DNA of 64,000 nucleotides from Tyto alba (taxonomy: Eukaryota > Chordata > Aves > Strigiformes > Tytonidae). The stretch lies in assembly GCF_018691265.1 (NCBI RefSeq), contig NW_024881283.1, positions 3,445,731 to 3,509,730 on the forward strand, given 5' to 3'. The position numbers were made by a program, and so were the translations under genes. Every line of letters begins with the position of its first letter. Positions within the stretch are counted from its first letter, which is position 1. The notes below the pieces were generated by a model, which saw only the letters and a list, made by a program, of their open reading frames with translations, was not told the DNA's origin and made no database searches. This document shows positions 35,867 to 49,929 of the stretch, piece by piece.

Positions 35867-36391
35867 TGTCTCCGAAATTGGGAATGAAAACTCCTTAACA
35901 CTGGGTTTAGCATTAACAAGCAGGTATTACTTTATTTGGCTGGGGACATGAGGGAATCATTCCACCGAACATGTCCACTGTACATTACAATAGACAAAGC
36001 TTATATCACTCTGTTACATACATATTCATCAAATTTCCTAAAACTCATGATCATATTTACATAATTATTACGCATGCGGTTTAAGTCTCTGAGGGGCTTC
36101 CATGGGGGTCACTGGTGGTCTCTGGTGGTCTCCAGTGCTCTTTGGAGAGGAGCCCTTCTTGAACTTTGTCTATACTTTGGAATTGGCCTTTCTTTGGTTT
36201 ATGTCTGCACTTCCTTATCTCCTGCCCAGCTTCAGGTGATTCATTATTTTTCAGAGGGCCTTAATCTTTAAGGACAGGGGCTTCTGATTAGAAGTCTCCC
36301 AATTTGTGCACGGGGTTTCTCCATTCACCAGTTTCCCAGGAGGCATTTATCACGCTTGCCTAGCTCAAGGACCTTTGTGCAACAGACAACA
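35867..36391 (-). mobile_element. LTR of an endogenous retrovirus (approximate ends)
   Basis: Read on the minus strand this looks like a retroviral LTR. It has a TGTTGTCTGTTG start near 36391, a TATA-like GATATAAGC (minus strand of 35999-36008), an AATAAA signal (35931-35936) about 70 bases later, a short U5, and an ACA end near 35867. The direct flanks do not show a convincing target duplication, so the ends may be misplaced by tens of bases. No retroviral coding sequence adjoins it. Confidence 0.6.
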
Positions 36392-39300
36392 TGTTGCAGG
36401 TGTTTGACTGATTGCTTAAGTTCTGATGCTACCCTAAACAGGTTTGGTGTTTTGTTTTGTTTTTTTTTTTTTCTTTTTTTTCTTCACCCATTTTCCAGCA
36501 ATATTGGAATGCTAGCTTTCAAATCCAGAGTAAAGAAATTTAAGTTAGCATCCATTGCTGTTACTTACTGCAGAGGCTATACTATTTTAAGCAAAGTACA
36601 TCCAATCTTTGAGTAAAAATTCTGAGGTCATGCCCTGTAAGAAGTAAAGAAGTTAGTATGTATGATTAAAAGTAAGAGTGTAAATATTTCTTTCATAAAT
36701 GCTTGGTCTAGTAAGAAATCTCTAATTGCAGAAGTGTCCAGAACAGGTCAAACTTATGGTAAATATAGAGCAGGGCTATGGAGGAAACCTCTGTGTGCAA
36801 TAGATATTTATTCAACTTTAAGCACATGAGCAGTTTGTTGAAGCTTGTTTGACTGCTGATTTGCTTGAAACAGCATGTAGGCAAATACTTGCAGGTCCTG
36901 AACTGTTAAACCACTTGTTCATGTTCCACAAATCTTTGATAAGCACAAATAGGGCTTATGACAAAGAAGGCAGGTGTTGGAGAGGGCACCAAGAGTAGCA
37001 TAGGCAATTCCCAGATTGACCCCATTTGTGATGAAAACTAATTTGAAATAGAGTGTACTAAATTCCAGTAAATAGTACTACAAATTTCAGTGAAGCGCTG
37101 CTTTTTATTCTAGGAGTATTAATAAACTGGAGCTTGCTTTTCAGCTTTAGAAGTATTCTATGAGAAATAACCCTCATTCCTCCAAAATTACATTCCTGAG
37201 AAAGTATTTGTAAAATAAATGGAAGGAAAGCAAACATTGGTCTTTGGTAGCAAGTGATTTGTACTGCAAGTGGTCTCTTACATATGCTAAATAAACAAAA
37301 CACCTTAAAGAAAAGAAGCAGTACTTTAAAAGGGTTTTCTTTGTCTCTTGACAGAAGGTTACTGTGAAAATCCAGATCCCAGTCTTGGCTGCACTGGATT
37401 CATGGTTCCTGAAGATCTGTAATTATGGTGGAATTGTTTGGCTGCAGCTGAGATGTACAGTATGTTTTCCGGTATGAGCTGCTTTTCTGAAAGACTGTCC
37501 ATTTTAGTGTGTTGCACTCGCTGTGATAAAATCTCACACTCCCTCCTTTCCTTTGAAGAATAATGACAGTCTCATCTGAGAGAATAAGAGATCTTTTTCT
37601 TTCTCTTTTGTTCTGTTTTGTCAGTGTCAGCTCTGAAGAGGTGACAAACAGCCAGTCTCTTGAAGATGGATGTGCTTTATTGTGTAAATTTCTGGCTTGA
37701 TCATTTACACAGGACGTTGTCTGCCTGAAAAGTACCAGCTTCTCCAGGTGCTTCTGTGCCCTTGGAGTTGACTTTTTTTTTTTTTTTTGAAAACCAATAA
37801 AAATGTTAACTCCAAAAGAAGGGTCATGAGATTTCACTGCACACATTGACTGACTCATGGAGGAGGAAGGGAGCACAGCTCAAGCTTTATGATGCCAGCT
37901 ATTTCCCACTCTATATACATTCATCACCATCAGGCATAACTGTTTGATTGCATAATCAATCTGTGTTGAGTACCTGGATCTCCCAGCTCAAATTCTGTCC
38001 ATTCCTGTGGAAAAAAGTAAAGCTTGGTTATAAGAAAAAAGTTTATAGCAGTTTTAAATTGGGAAATTTATTCGGTGTTTGAAGATCCAATTCAATGAAA
38101 AAGGACCATCTATAGAGAAATTAAGCCTGCAGACGAACAGTAGAAAGAAGAGGAATGACATGCAGAGCACAGAAGTAATCTCTCTTGTCTAAGGAAGCTT
38201 GTGGCATACATAACGCAGGGCAAAGCATGTGTCCTCCACCAGCGCCTGCTACTGCTCTTTGGGGATTGCACCTGCACTGCATTTCTGCTTACATACTCAG
38301 CAGTGTGAATTCATCCTAGTTTCTAAATATATATTTAAAAATCTCCAGCCCTCCAAGAAAGATTAGTCTTTTGTCAGTGCTACATTTCTCCTGGGACCGA
38401 AGGAGCAATCCTCCCCCCAAAAAACTGCTGTGGGGGAGCAACAGTGGGTGGCAGAGAGAGCATACATATGCAGGGAAGGATAGGCTGGATTCACACACCG
38501 CTATCTACACTGCATAACAAAAGTCACGGCTTGCGTGATGCTAGCGTGAATTTAGGATCTTCTTCATAGTCTAAATCAAATCATGGAAGAAAACAACTGG
38601 CACATCCAGAGTGCCTGTAATGCCTGTTCATGACAGTCTTCAGAGATCTTTCAAAGAACTTCACAAAGATAAATATAATCTGGAGTGATCCCTAGAGAGA
38701 GAGATGGGATGTGGAAAACATAATGTCCGCTTTGTTGGATGCATTACAGACCTGACAGTCAAAAGGAAGATTTGGGAGCACAGAGAGGCTACAGAGAAGG
38801 AAAATTACAAAGAGCAGCACCATGGGTCATCACAATCGAGGTAATACTTGGAAGCCCAGCAAACTGTGATTGTGCCTGCTGGTTTTGGTTCTGAGATCGC
38901 AGATGTGGTCTAAGATGCCACGAAGTGGATTTCTCAGTGAACACAGAAATGTTTGGCAGACAAGGAGGTGATGACTGAGTTGCCTGTCAGGATCAGTTCT
39001 GCTCTGGAGGTACTCGTCACATCATTGCTACTCACTGCTCTCACTCAGCAGCGGGAAGCAGCTCATTGCCAGGTGGAAGTGCCCTCTGGCTGGCAATGAG
39101 CAGGTCAGGGAGGCCTGATGTTTGGAGAGCCTGGAATCAGCGGTAAGGGAAGCCCTGGAAACCTCTTTAGGCATCATGCACTCATTCCTGCTTAGGTATG
39201 TTACCTAAGCAAGACCTGTGTTTCTACTGTGTTTTCAAAGGACATGCCATATCTGTCCTGCTTGGAGTTGGAGGATCTTCCTGACCATGCTGGAGAAAAA

Positions 39301-40849
39301 GAGTGGTGCTGGAGCTCTGCAGGAGAGTCCTTCTCCAGGATCCCACGCTTTGACGACTGTCACTGGTGGGATGTAGAGGACAGGACACTGGTGATAACAT
39401 GTCTGACCATCTGGTGCATGTTAGCATAGAGGAATGTCTATGTCAAGCCATGGCAGAAACCTGACACATTGCCTTCATTTTCTATAGTGCCTTAAAATCA
39501 TTGGAAAGTCTTTAGAAATAGAGCCTGTGAAGGAACTGACCTCTAAACTGTGTGGACAAAACAGGGGATTGGAGTCGTCAGCAGAGCTGTCTTGCTGCCT
39601 GTGAACCAGACAGTGTCCCATGGCCTCAGCTAGGCCTCACTTCCCTTCCACCAAACTCATGGTGTGGCTTCATGAGACCTCTGTGTTCCTTCTGTGCTTA
39701 CAGCAATACATGAGACAGAAATGAAGATCGTTTGCTCTGATTTATTTCAGGAGAGGCTATGGCATTGCTGATCAGGAAGGAAAAGGCTCCAAGGACCTGA
39801 GCATCCAGGAGGGTGAGAACCTTTCAACATGCTCCCACTCCTCAGGAGAAACTCTTTGCTCACTGGTCCTTCATTTGCTATTTTATTTTCTGGTGGCCAG
39901 GCAATGTAATCAGAAACAGCCTGTGTGCTGGTGGGCTGGAGGGTGCTAAATGTCCCGATGTTTTAAGGCTATAGATGGTATCTGGCAATGGTAGACCAGG
40001 GACAAGACCCAGATAACCATAGCTGGCAAACCAAGAGCATCTGTATGACAATGATGAGATACAGCTGAGCCAGCACAAGGCAAAACCTTTTCTTACAAAT
40101 CACAATTAACTGTTAAAGTCAGTAAAGTTCCTGATACTGGAAAACCTTGCACAAACTGGACAACAGCACTCACTACAGACAGGGAGGTGGGGATGCTTGA
40201 AGGCCCAGGAGAACGTGTGGTCCTGGAGCAGTACAGCTGTATCTTCATACCACCAGTCCTGGGGCTGGGAAGAGGGTGGGACAATGGGCTGGAAAATCTT
40301 GGTCAGCTACAAGTTTTTCAGACAGCATCTATATTTTGTTTTGTGCCAAGAACAAGGCGGTATTTGATGGAAATTCAAAACAATTCACGTAATTAGCTGT
40401 GGAACTCACTGCTGTAGGAAGTAACTGGGGGCTGCTTAGCAAGAGGATGGGATGATAATGAGAGCAAAAGATAATCCAGAGAGGCTTTCAGCAGTTTTCA
40501 AACAGCCACTGTGCTGCACACATCAAAGCATAGGCTCTCTAAAGATGTGTCTCATGGCAAATTGCTTCTGCTTCTGCCTGGAGCAGCTGGTTGTGGCTGC
40601 TCATGCAGGCAGCACAGTGGATTTGGCAGACCTCAGACTTGCTGTAGTTGGACAGTTTCTGTGTATCTGCCCTGAGAAGGTATCAGTATTGGCAGGTGAT
40701 TTGGGGAGTTTGTAGAGCTCAGTGCTACAGCACACTTCTAGCATACGGCCACAGAAGACATTTCTGGAGAAGGATGCTCCTGGGTACAGCAGTGTGGGTT
40801 ATCACACACTTCATACTCGTGTTACCTGAGCACAGGGACAATGATCACA

Positions 40850-40985
40850 AGGATTTTATGAAACATGGACTCAGCATCATTGACCAGACAGGAAATTTGA
40901 CTGGAGGGCAGATTAAATGATTTGTCCAAGACTGCACAGGAATTCTGTGGCGGAGCTAGAAAGGAGACCTGTGCCACCTAGTTTC
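40850..40985 (-). repeat. MIR/CORE-SINE-like remnant
   Basis: The plus-strand words agattaaatgatttgtccaa, gactgcacagg, then tctgtggcggagctag and aaggagacctg resemble the complement of the MIR core region (ttaagtgacttgcccaaggtcacac and following). Such copies are old and rare in birds. Identification is by eye. Confidence 0.45.
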
Positions 40986-41499
40986 TGATTTAGATTTAAT
41001 AAGAGATGGTCATTCTCTGATAGTAGGTGCGTGAATCCAGTCCTGTGCTGCCGTAGTGGCTGGGCCACGCTGCCGCTCCCTGGCATGTCCAGCTTCCCTG
41101 GACCCAGAGCACAGGAGATGTCTAAGGCACTTGCAACTTCCCGGCCAGCTGAGCAGTTTGGTGGGGCTGTCCCCATCACATGAAGTGCTGGTGCAGGAGT
41201 AGTCAACATGTGGACCACGATCAGCTCTGCTCCAGTGAAGGGCGGGAGATGGGACATGGGGAGCTAATGAGACAGAAAAGGAGTTTTGCAGAAGGACGTA
41301 AAGCAACAGAAATAGCTTGGGGGGAGATCCCCATAATGCTGGCGTGTTTACAGTATATTCTGATTCAGTGAGGAGGAGGATTTCCAGGACCCGGGCTCCT
41401 TGCTCCAATTTCTGAAGGTGCAAAATGTGAAGATGTTGCTGCCGTTGCACACAGCCCATGCATCCCTCTGCCTTTGGAGCAAACAGCATGGCTGCAGCA

Positions 41500-41860
41500 A
41501 GGAAGGGGCCCGCACCAGCTGCTGAGAAAGGACTCCAGTGGCGTGAAAGCCAGGACGGGGCCCCAGCCCCCAGTTCCCGCAATGCTGTGGCTGGACTGGG
41601 CTGTGGTTCCCGCCCGGTGCCACCCGGGGGCAGCAGCGCCCCGTGGGAGCTCCTGGGGGTCCGGGATGGCGGGGGGCTGGGGTGCGGGGGGGCTGGGGTG
41701 CCGGGGGGGCTGGGGGGCTGGGGACCCTTCCTGCCTTCGCTGGCTCCGCCAGAGCAGCACGGCTGCTTAGCGGTGTCCGTGCCAGGGCGATGCTGGCATC
41801 GTTGATGGCCCCTGAGCAGTCAGCCCCCAGCACCCGAGCGCCCCCCTTCATTTGGGGACA
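41500..41860. other. Orphan CpG-rich patch with G-run minisatellite
   Basis: About 20 CpG dinucleotides lie in roughly 320 bases, inside an otherwise CpG-poor gene desert. The core at 41669-41723 is a short G-rich tandem array (units like GGGGCTGGGGTGC). No recognised exon is attached. The large open frames across it on both strands (up to 244 codons) are what GC-rich low-complexity sequence produces by chance. Confidence 0.5.
41669..41723 (+). repeat. G-rich short tandem repeat
   Basis: Imperfect repeats of a 12-15 base unit built from GGGGCTGGGGTG, with G runs of 4-7. Several adjacent G-runs could form a G-quadruplex. Confidence 0.6.
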
Positions 41861-44800
41861 CCCATGCTGGGATGGAGAGGAAAGGCTTATTGCACTGCTC
41901 TCCTCTGCTTTACACTGGCTACCACAAAGAGCTGAGTTCAAGGCCCTGGCGTGGAAGCAGACCCAGCTATCTGTAGGGCTTTGCCTCCCCTCCACCCTAC
42001 ACATGGAAAACCCTCCTGTCCCGCTTCCCACCCCTTTCCACTGGGCATCAAAACAGTCCTGGGCTCCCAGGGATGAAGACAAAAGGGAAAATCGAGGTGT
42101 GCTTTTCAGAAAGTGCCAGGATTCTAGAAACTGTGTCTTTACTAGAGAGGTCTGAAAGCTACTTTGACTTAAACTGAGTCCTTAAAGAAGTTTCCATGTG
42201 GTGCTGCTGGAATGAGCTGCCTGTGCTCAGAGTAGAAGATGCAGGCTCCCTTCTTTTGCTCCTAGCTCTGTTGCTGTCAGTCTCACACTGACAGAGAATT
42301 CACCTATCTCTTTTTCACCTGCTATAATATGTATTTTAGCCCATGGTCCAGCTCAGGAGGCTTGTGAGAGTGTTAAAGTCATTTAGCGAGAGGCCACGCC
42401 CTCACACTAGGCATACTATTACAGCATGCTCAAGCCCTCCTCGCTCTGAGATCCCATGTAACCCAGGTCAGCAGTGCAGAAATGAGGGAACTGATTGAAC
42501 AACCTGCATTAACAAGTATGCCTTCTGCCTGGTGGCCATGTAAAAACTGCAGCAAACATTTCTGTGCAGGATGTGAACCAGGGTCCCCTGCCTGCCTCCC
42601 TGCCAGGCCGAGCGGACTCCTGCCAGCTGCCATGCCCTGAATGCCTGAGCTTGCTGAGCACTTGGAAGCAGATGCAGGGTTTTGCATACTGAGAAGATAA
42701 GGAGGGCTTTTTTTCAGCTCTGAAAGCTGTTTATTCTTTACAGCATACTGACACCAGAACGGAAGGTGCCTTTTCCTGAAACCGGCTATTTATAAACAGC
42801 TTGCTATGCCGAGCCTTCTCTTGCAAGGGGGCAGGGACTCTTGCAGCTTTTCTTTCACTGCCTTGAATTCAGCCAGAGATCCTTCAGACAGGAGCAAATA
42901 GAGCAGATCTTTCTGACCATCTGCTGGGGGCATGCTACAGCACCAACAGCTTTTAGTAACTCTTTGGAGTTACCAAACTCCAGTGAGTGTCTAATTCAGC
43001 CCTAAACACTTTGGCTGTGGAGTTAGTGCTGTTCATAGCCCTAGATTTTGCAAAGTCTTTGTGGGAGAAATTAGTAATTTGTGGCAGTCATGCCTTTAAT
43101 GCATGAAATAGCTCTGCTTGTCCAAAGAGGATGATCCTTGTGGTGTATGGGCAGAGTTTGGCAGCAATTTTAGCTGTATCTTTCCAAGCTGCTGAGCAGT
43201 GAAGTGTTCACTGCATGCACACACTTGAGGTGTGATTTGTCTGCTCCAAGGTGTCTAAAACATAGTCTGCAAGCTTTAGCTAGATTTCCTTCCCTATCAA
43301 AGAAGAGAAATAGGCACTTTCAAATCTCATCTCCATGAGATGCCTTTCTTAGTATTTTACCTAGTTTAATTGTGTAGGGATGCTGGGCAACACTCTGCCT
43401 ACCTCTCCTTGTCCTGCTCCTGCAGGCAAGTGGCTCTGTGGGCAGTGCTGAGCTCCTCTTCCTCCAGGGACACTAAGAATCTCTTTCGAATCCCACCAGA
43501 AACTCCAAAGAAGCTAGGACTAGGTTTAATTATTAAAACTACTGCTCCTTCCCTGACCTGACTGTTGCCCCCTTTGCAAACAAGATTTGCTCTTGGCACT
43601 GCTCTCAGTAGTGAGCACAGTATTACCCAGACTTTCCCATCTGTAGTGATGTGGTTTTTGGTTGTGGCTCTTAGTAGCCTGGCACAGATGACCAGTGTGC
43701 CTAGCAAAACAATACACAGGGGTTTGGCCAAGAATGAAATAAAGCCCTCTGTCTCCTTCTGATGGTTGTCTTGGTGCTGTCAGAGAAAGGAAGAGCTGTG
43801 CAGAGAGATTGGGAGAGGATGGAGCAGACTATGCAGCTCTCCAGCCATGCAGGGAGAGCCAGATTTCACTGTGGCTCTGCACACCTAACACAGCTGAAGT
43901 AGTGAGGTTGAACACACAACTCAGAGCCAACAAAGTGGGAGAAGATCAGAAAACTGTTGCATTGAGGTCTTTCACCCCCTGGGTATTTCAGTGGTCATGA
44001 GCAGGTCATGGACTTTTGTAGCAGGCTGAACTTGCAGAATTCCCTGGAAATGTGAACTCCAGGTTATTTCTGACAAATCTGGAAAGGAAATCTTCCATCT
44101 GGAGGCTGCAGGATGCAGCACAGACCTCTGCACGCTGAAAGGTCCCAGTGCTTCTGAGCTGCGCATATACAACTGACAACAGGACTTGGCTGACTTGTCA
44201 AAATTTTTCTCAACTAACTACAGTGCCCTGCAATCAACTGTCTTTTGTATTTACAGTTGAAACAGGAAAAGCAGGACTTGGTCCATACCTTGGTGTAGCA
44301 ATTATGAAGCAACCTAACGGCAGACTGTAACCAGCATCTGAAAATCATGTGTTGTAATGTGCCATAAAAAATGACATGCCCCAGAATAGACCCTCGGTGT
44401 CCAAATACTGCTGAGAGATGGGCCATAGAGTAACCTACTGTGCTTTCTAACCAACAGCATTTTATCAAAGACTTGAATTACAGATCCCCCCTTCTTTTCC
44501 CCTCCTTCAGGGCAAAGGCTGAATTGGGAATCAGGCTGGGATCAGATGCTTGCAAAAGCAGTCACTTGCAAAGCTTTTACTATGGGCTTAGTCCTTTGTC
44601 TCTGGAATATTACTCAGATTTGGCAAAGAGCTGATTTCCCTAATCCCCATTCATGTAGGCACATGTGGAAGCTCCTGGGAATCCCTGCTGCACTAAGGGC
44701 TCGAGTTCAACAAAGTGGGACTGCTCCCTGTCAGTATTCCACAGTGGCCTCCTCAAGAGACCCCAGCCTGCCTGCCCAGCTCTGGGGAGTGATGCACAGC

Positions 44801-47800
44801 CCCTCTGCATTGCTCTTGACTGTGGTGTCCTTCCCTGTGACCCAGAGACCTGAGAATACACAGAGCCACTGACCCAAAAGAGAGATGAAACATTGAGTCA
44901 GCAAGCCAGCAGCCGATGCTTTCAGAGCCTCATCCATGTATCCGTATGCTGAGCCCTGGGCTGGCACCTCCGGATCCACAGGGACATGCAGATGAGCTGT
45001 GGCAGGCTATAGCTGAGCTTCCCCCTCACTCCATGGCATTGCTTCTCTGAGCAAGGACTGGTGGAGATGGTGCAGGATGAGGGCACCCCACTTTTCCCCC
45101 AGTCCTGGATGGCATAAGGGTACTTTGTGTGATGCATCAGAGATGTGAATCGGCTCTTCCCCATGCCACACATGGACACTGCTCTTTACTGAGTGTTGGT
45201 TCCTAGCTGGGAAGCCCATGTTTTGCAAAGGGCCAAATCTTCCCTTTCGTGACTCCAAATTTCATTTGGTGCATCATTAATAATAAAGAGGTGAATTGTT
45301 ACCCATTTCTCTCACTGTTTTCCGAGGACAGACCTGTTGCCTGGTTCTTTGCCCTGCTGCTGGTGTTGCATGTTAAACCCAGCCATGGTAGCTTGCAGAG
45401 GCAGCCAGGAGGAAAGGAAAGGAGCAGGTTGCTTTTTGAATGCAGTGTATCTAAGCACTGAGGTGTGTCTGAGCACAGGGAATTCCTCACATGTGGCACC
45501 CTCACTGGTGGCAGAGGTCAGGAAAAAAAGGAGAAAAGCACATTGTCAGCCCAGGCTGCCGCTGGGTGTGTGTAACTGCAGCTGAAGGAGGATGCTCCTG
45601 GGTATACACGATCTGAGACCTTTGTTCACCTCTGGCTTTCTTACCCCTACCCAGTGCCATGGCAGTGCTGTGTAGGTCACACCAGCCCTCATAGTCCAGT
45701 GCACCAGGCAGATATGTTTTTTTTATGCTAAATAAGCAAGAAGGGGGTCCAGAAACAGTCCAGTCTGATACTGCCATTTCCTGAAAAGCCCCAAGCAAAG
45801 ATTTGGCTCTGATGGAAGAAGCCAAGAAAGCCTCTAGCATCCTCTGCTACAGCCACATATGTCTTATCCCACTGGTCTACCAATGCTTAGCGCATGTAGG
45901 ATAGGGCTGGCACTGCAGCTCTTCTTCCCCCAGCTATCAGCAAAGAAGACCTGAAAGCTGTCCTCTCAGAAATCTCCCTAAGCTGGAAAAGAAGAGTAAT
46001 TTCACCAAGGCTGTCATTCCATTGCCAGCAGGTGTATGATATTTTTCATGTGCATTTGATGCTGATGCCTGTTCACAAAGCTGTGTTTTCTCCCAGGATC
46101 ATACCAGTTTGTACCCAAGTGAAGGACTCTTGCTTCTTTAGGCATCTCCTGAAGTTGTCTGCCAGCAGTTTCAGACTCAGACCTGGGATCAGCCTTTCTC
46201 TCAAAGTTGGATCATTTATTGTATCATTTTGCTGAAGTCCACAGAAGGTCCTGGCTTGTCCCCTGAGATGCAGAACAGTCTTCGTATGAAGGCAGGTAGC
46301 TTCTTTGCCAAAGCTGTGTGCACTTGCCAGCGCTCCATCCCTCCTCTGCCTTAATCACAATGCCTGAATTACCAATTCCACCCCTCTAACCCAGGGTGCT
46401 GTATATACTGTGCAGGCTAGCAGAGAGCATGATATACAGCAAGAGGTTTATTAGGGGATTTGTAGTGCCTTGGCTGTAGAGTGTCTATAACACTCCTGTA
46501 TTCTGAGCAGTGGAGGAATCTGGATTATCCTCAAATGCACATGTGCAAGCCCAGTCAGTTTCTTTTGCTCCAAAGAAACAAAGTGATACTTCATGATTTT
46601 ATTGGAAGAAATTTTCCAGTTTCCTTATCAGAGAACTGAATCTGTTAATTCATTGATACTTTGCTCATTTGTTCATGTTGGTATGTTGCCCTCGTGGATT
46701 CATTTCTGCTACCTTATTGGAAAAGCCATGTAATTAAGAAATTAATGAGGAAATTTAGGATGGAAAATACTGTTTGAAATTGATAATGTTTAGAAATTTG
46801 GTATTGCAATGGATTTGCTGTATAAGTCTCATAAAAACTGTCAGTTGCTTGGCATGGCAAATGTTACTTGAGATCATTATGTAAACACCTCTTCAAAGAG
46901 GTTTATATATTAGAAGAAATCTTTAACTGCACAGAACAAAAAATACTTTTCTTGATCCAGGACTATAATGTCCACTTGGTGTTTTCAGTAGTCTTCCCTG
47001 GACTAAAAAATCCTCCATGAGATTTTTGAGGTCAAACTAGTTGATAATAAAATGATTTGTAATCCACTTACTCCAGGTTCCCACTTGAGCCTTTTTGTTC
47101 CTGTAAGAATTATACACCCAGATGTGACAGACTCCAAATGTACCTTAAAATCACATCTGAAAAGCAGCATTGCTCATGTCTGAACAGTACTAGAGACTCT
47201 TCGTAGTCTCTGACAGTCCTGTTGAGAAATTACAAACAATAGACTTTATTTTAAGGTTTACCAAACTCTCATTTAGATCTTCCTGCTTTGAAGAAATCCA
47301 GCTAAGACTTGACCCGATATCTGCTGCATCCTGTAGCTCTGGGAATGATGTTATTTCTTCCAGGATATCTGTTGTCATCTACATATGGATGAATCTGCAA
47401 TCATGTGGCATTAGCTTTGTGGAGAAGAGCTGTGTGCATTGCAATTATTTTTGTCCCGTGCCTTCTTCTGAATTTTCAGTAGAATTTACCTTCAAACCAA
47501 CAGAATTTTTGCCTACAAGACTGATTTTTGACTGTTGGTCTGAACCCTAGGCACACGCTCTGGGGCTCTGGAAGCAGAGGAGATGGTGAGCACCAGCAGG
47601 GGGACTGGGAACATCCCAACAACGCCACCCTAGACTCTAACTCTGTTCCCTCTGCTCACTTGCAAGGAGGTGCCATGGTAGAGCTCAGTTTTAAGCACAC
47701 ATTGGAGAACATGCATCAGAAAGCAAGCTCTGCCCACAGAGGGAAATACCTTACCCTGTCCAGTGTATTCTGGAAAGAGTGACATTACCAAGTAAGATGG

Positions 47801-49764
47801 AAAAGGAGTTACTGCATCAAATAACTTCTTAGTAGTAGTGTCTATGGCTGGAGATGGGAATGTGCTGCAGGCCATTGTGCTGGCCCAGCTTTAGCTCCCT
47901 TGGTTCTTCTTCCTGGTTTGCCAAGCTTGGTGTGAACGGGGCTGGAACCTCACTGTGACACAAAACTGCTACTCAGCAAGTTTGGTTACAGATATAGGAC
48001 TTGTGAGCTGATCCTGAATAATTTGCAAAGGAAAAGTCAGATGGGATTCAGTGTGTTTTAGCTGCCATGGGTCTCTGACAACTGGCCCAAAGTTTGTATG
48101 GCTTCAATTTTCATACTGACTTAGCAGCATCAGGAGTAAGACAGAGCCTCTTGGCTCCTCACTGGGAGCTTCTGCATTAGGGACAGAGCAGGTGGGGATG
48201 TGGGAGCAGGAGTTTCCTATCCTCCATTCTAACCTCAGCACCAAGCAGGAGATAGCTGATATTCAGTGGTGCATGGACTACGTGAATAAAGTAGAACATG
48301 TCAAAAGAGGACTTCTGGAGCTGCTAAGGGACTCAGGAACTGATCTTGATCTATGTGTTGGAAGAGGTCATTGACTTCTTCTCTCAGGCGGGTAACACCA
48401 TGCATGTCATAGATGCCTCTGCCTGTTGCCATATGCCCTAGGAGGAGAGATAGGATGTGAGGAGGGACTTACCTGTAAGGCAGGACTGGAGTGAATGTGC
48501 AGAGCATTCCATTAAACCCTACTCTAGATGTGGTGCCACTGTTTGTGTGAGGGGTGTCCTTAGCAGCCAGCTTGTCTTTTGAGGCAGGTGCTGTGATTTG
48601 GTTTGGGAACTGCACAGGATGACATCAGACATAGCTATACTCTTTTTTTTTACGAGACATCCGTATTTGATAGGAGCATTTACCGTGTGGCTAGAGGAGA
48701 GACCCACATCTGAGACAGCTCTCTTGTAGCCAAGGATATGAAAGCTATTTGACTGAATATTTCTTAGTAACAGTGTTTCAGAGTTTGAGGATGAAGTAAA
48801 TTGTAAAATCCATTTTCTTCCTCACCCCTCTGGTAGTCCAGAGGACTTGCAAGCAAAGTCAAGATGTCTCAAGAGCAAATTGTATTCTCATCCTGGCTGT
48901 CTTCAGTAGGAACACACTGCCCCCAGAAATGTGCTGCAGAGAAGCAGAACAAAGCTTACTCCTGCTATTTTATGATCAAGAAAACCCAAAGAGATTTTTC
49001 TAAAGGCTTGAGGGGAGAGGGATGTGGAAACTGTGAGCTCCCAAGATGAAGACGGCTGAGCATGCATGGAGAAGTGGAGCGGATGGGACTCCTCACTCCA
49101 AACTTCTGAGACAAATGCAAACCCAGTGATACAGGGTTTAAAAGAACGATGAAGAAACAGAGACCTAAACCTAAAATGAAATACACCCTGAGTGTCACAG
49201 GTATGGTTGCTTGTCTCTTGAATACACATCATATGATGGAAACCATCTGGGATCTCACAGGGAGAGCACTGTCTGCTGAAGCTGATGTAGCCAGGGTGGA
49301 GGCGCTCAGGGAGGGGATAGTACTGTACCACCTCATGAGCAGCAAAGACGGAGGAACGTCTCATGGCAGGATGGTGTCAGTTTGTGCAAGTTGGCAGCTG
49401 TAGTGTGGATGGGAGAATGACTCTGTCGAGGATGCCCCTGGGAGGTGTCTGAGCTGGTGGGAAAACCAAGATGTGGTGCTGGGGTACAGTTTTTAGGAAC
49501 ATGGGTTTTTGGGCAACAATTGCACTTGTATTTTGGATGTGGAGGTGGCCGTTCACAATTTCATAGGCCAAGAGTGTCCACAGGAGAGAGAACATGCCAA
49601 CACATGCAAAGGTGGCTACAAGTACAGTATTATCCCTCGGGAGAGTTATCTGGAGTCCTTGCATACAGATCTCCGAAAATATTAGGTCAGTGCCTGTGCC
49701 AGTCATCAACCAACTGGAAAGGGAGAAATTAGGAAAGAAATGAGAGCGGTGCAATACTGAAACA

Positions 49765-49929
49765 AGGGTCTGGAGAAATCCCATCCTCTGAAGTTTTCAA
49801 AATTTGACTGGACAAGGCTCTGAATAGCCTGCCCTATCTTTGAATGCAGTCCTGCTTGGAGCAGAAGATTGGACTGAATGACCTCCAAAGGTCCCTTCCA
49901 GTCTAAATCTTTCTGTGGCTCTGTGACGA
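49765..49929 (+). mobile_element. CR1 LINE 3' end fragment
   Basis: A clear forward CR1 3' end: gggtctggagaaatcccatc, then actggacaaggctctgaata, then gattggactgaatgacctcc, then ggtcccttccagtctaaa, ending in a ctgtggctctgtga tail. It is about 165 bp and 5'-truncated. Confidence 0.88.

Noticed and set aside
37400..37876. 158-codon minus-strand frame
   Set aside because: It includes a poly-lysine run from a T-homopolymer and shows no domain or conserved motif.
49377..49784. 135-codon minus-strand frame with a hydrophobic stretch
   Set aside because: It partly overlaps the CR1 3' fragment, has no splice context and matches no known family. The hydrophobic run is probably chance.
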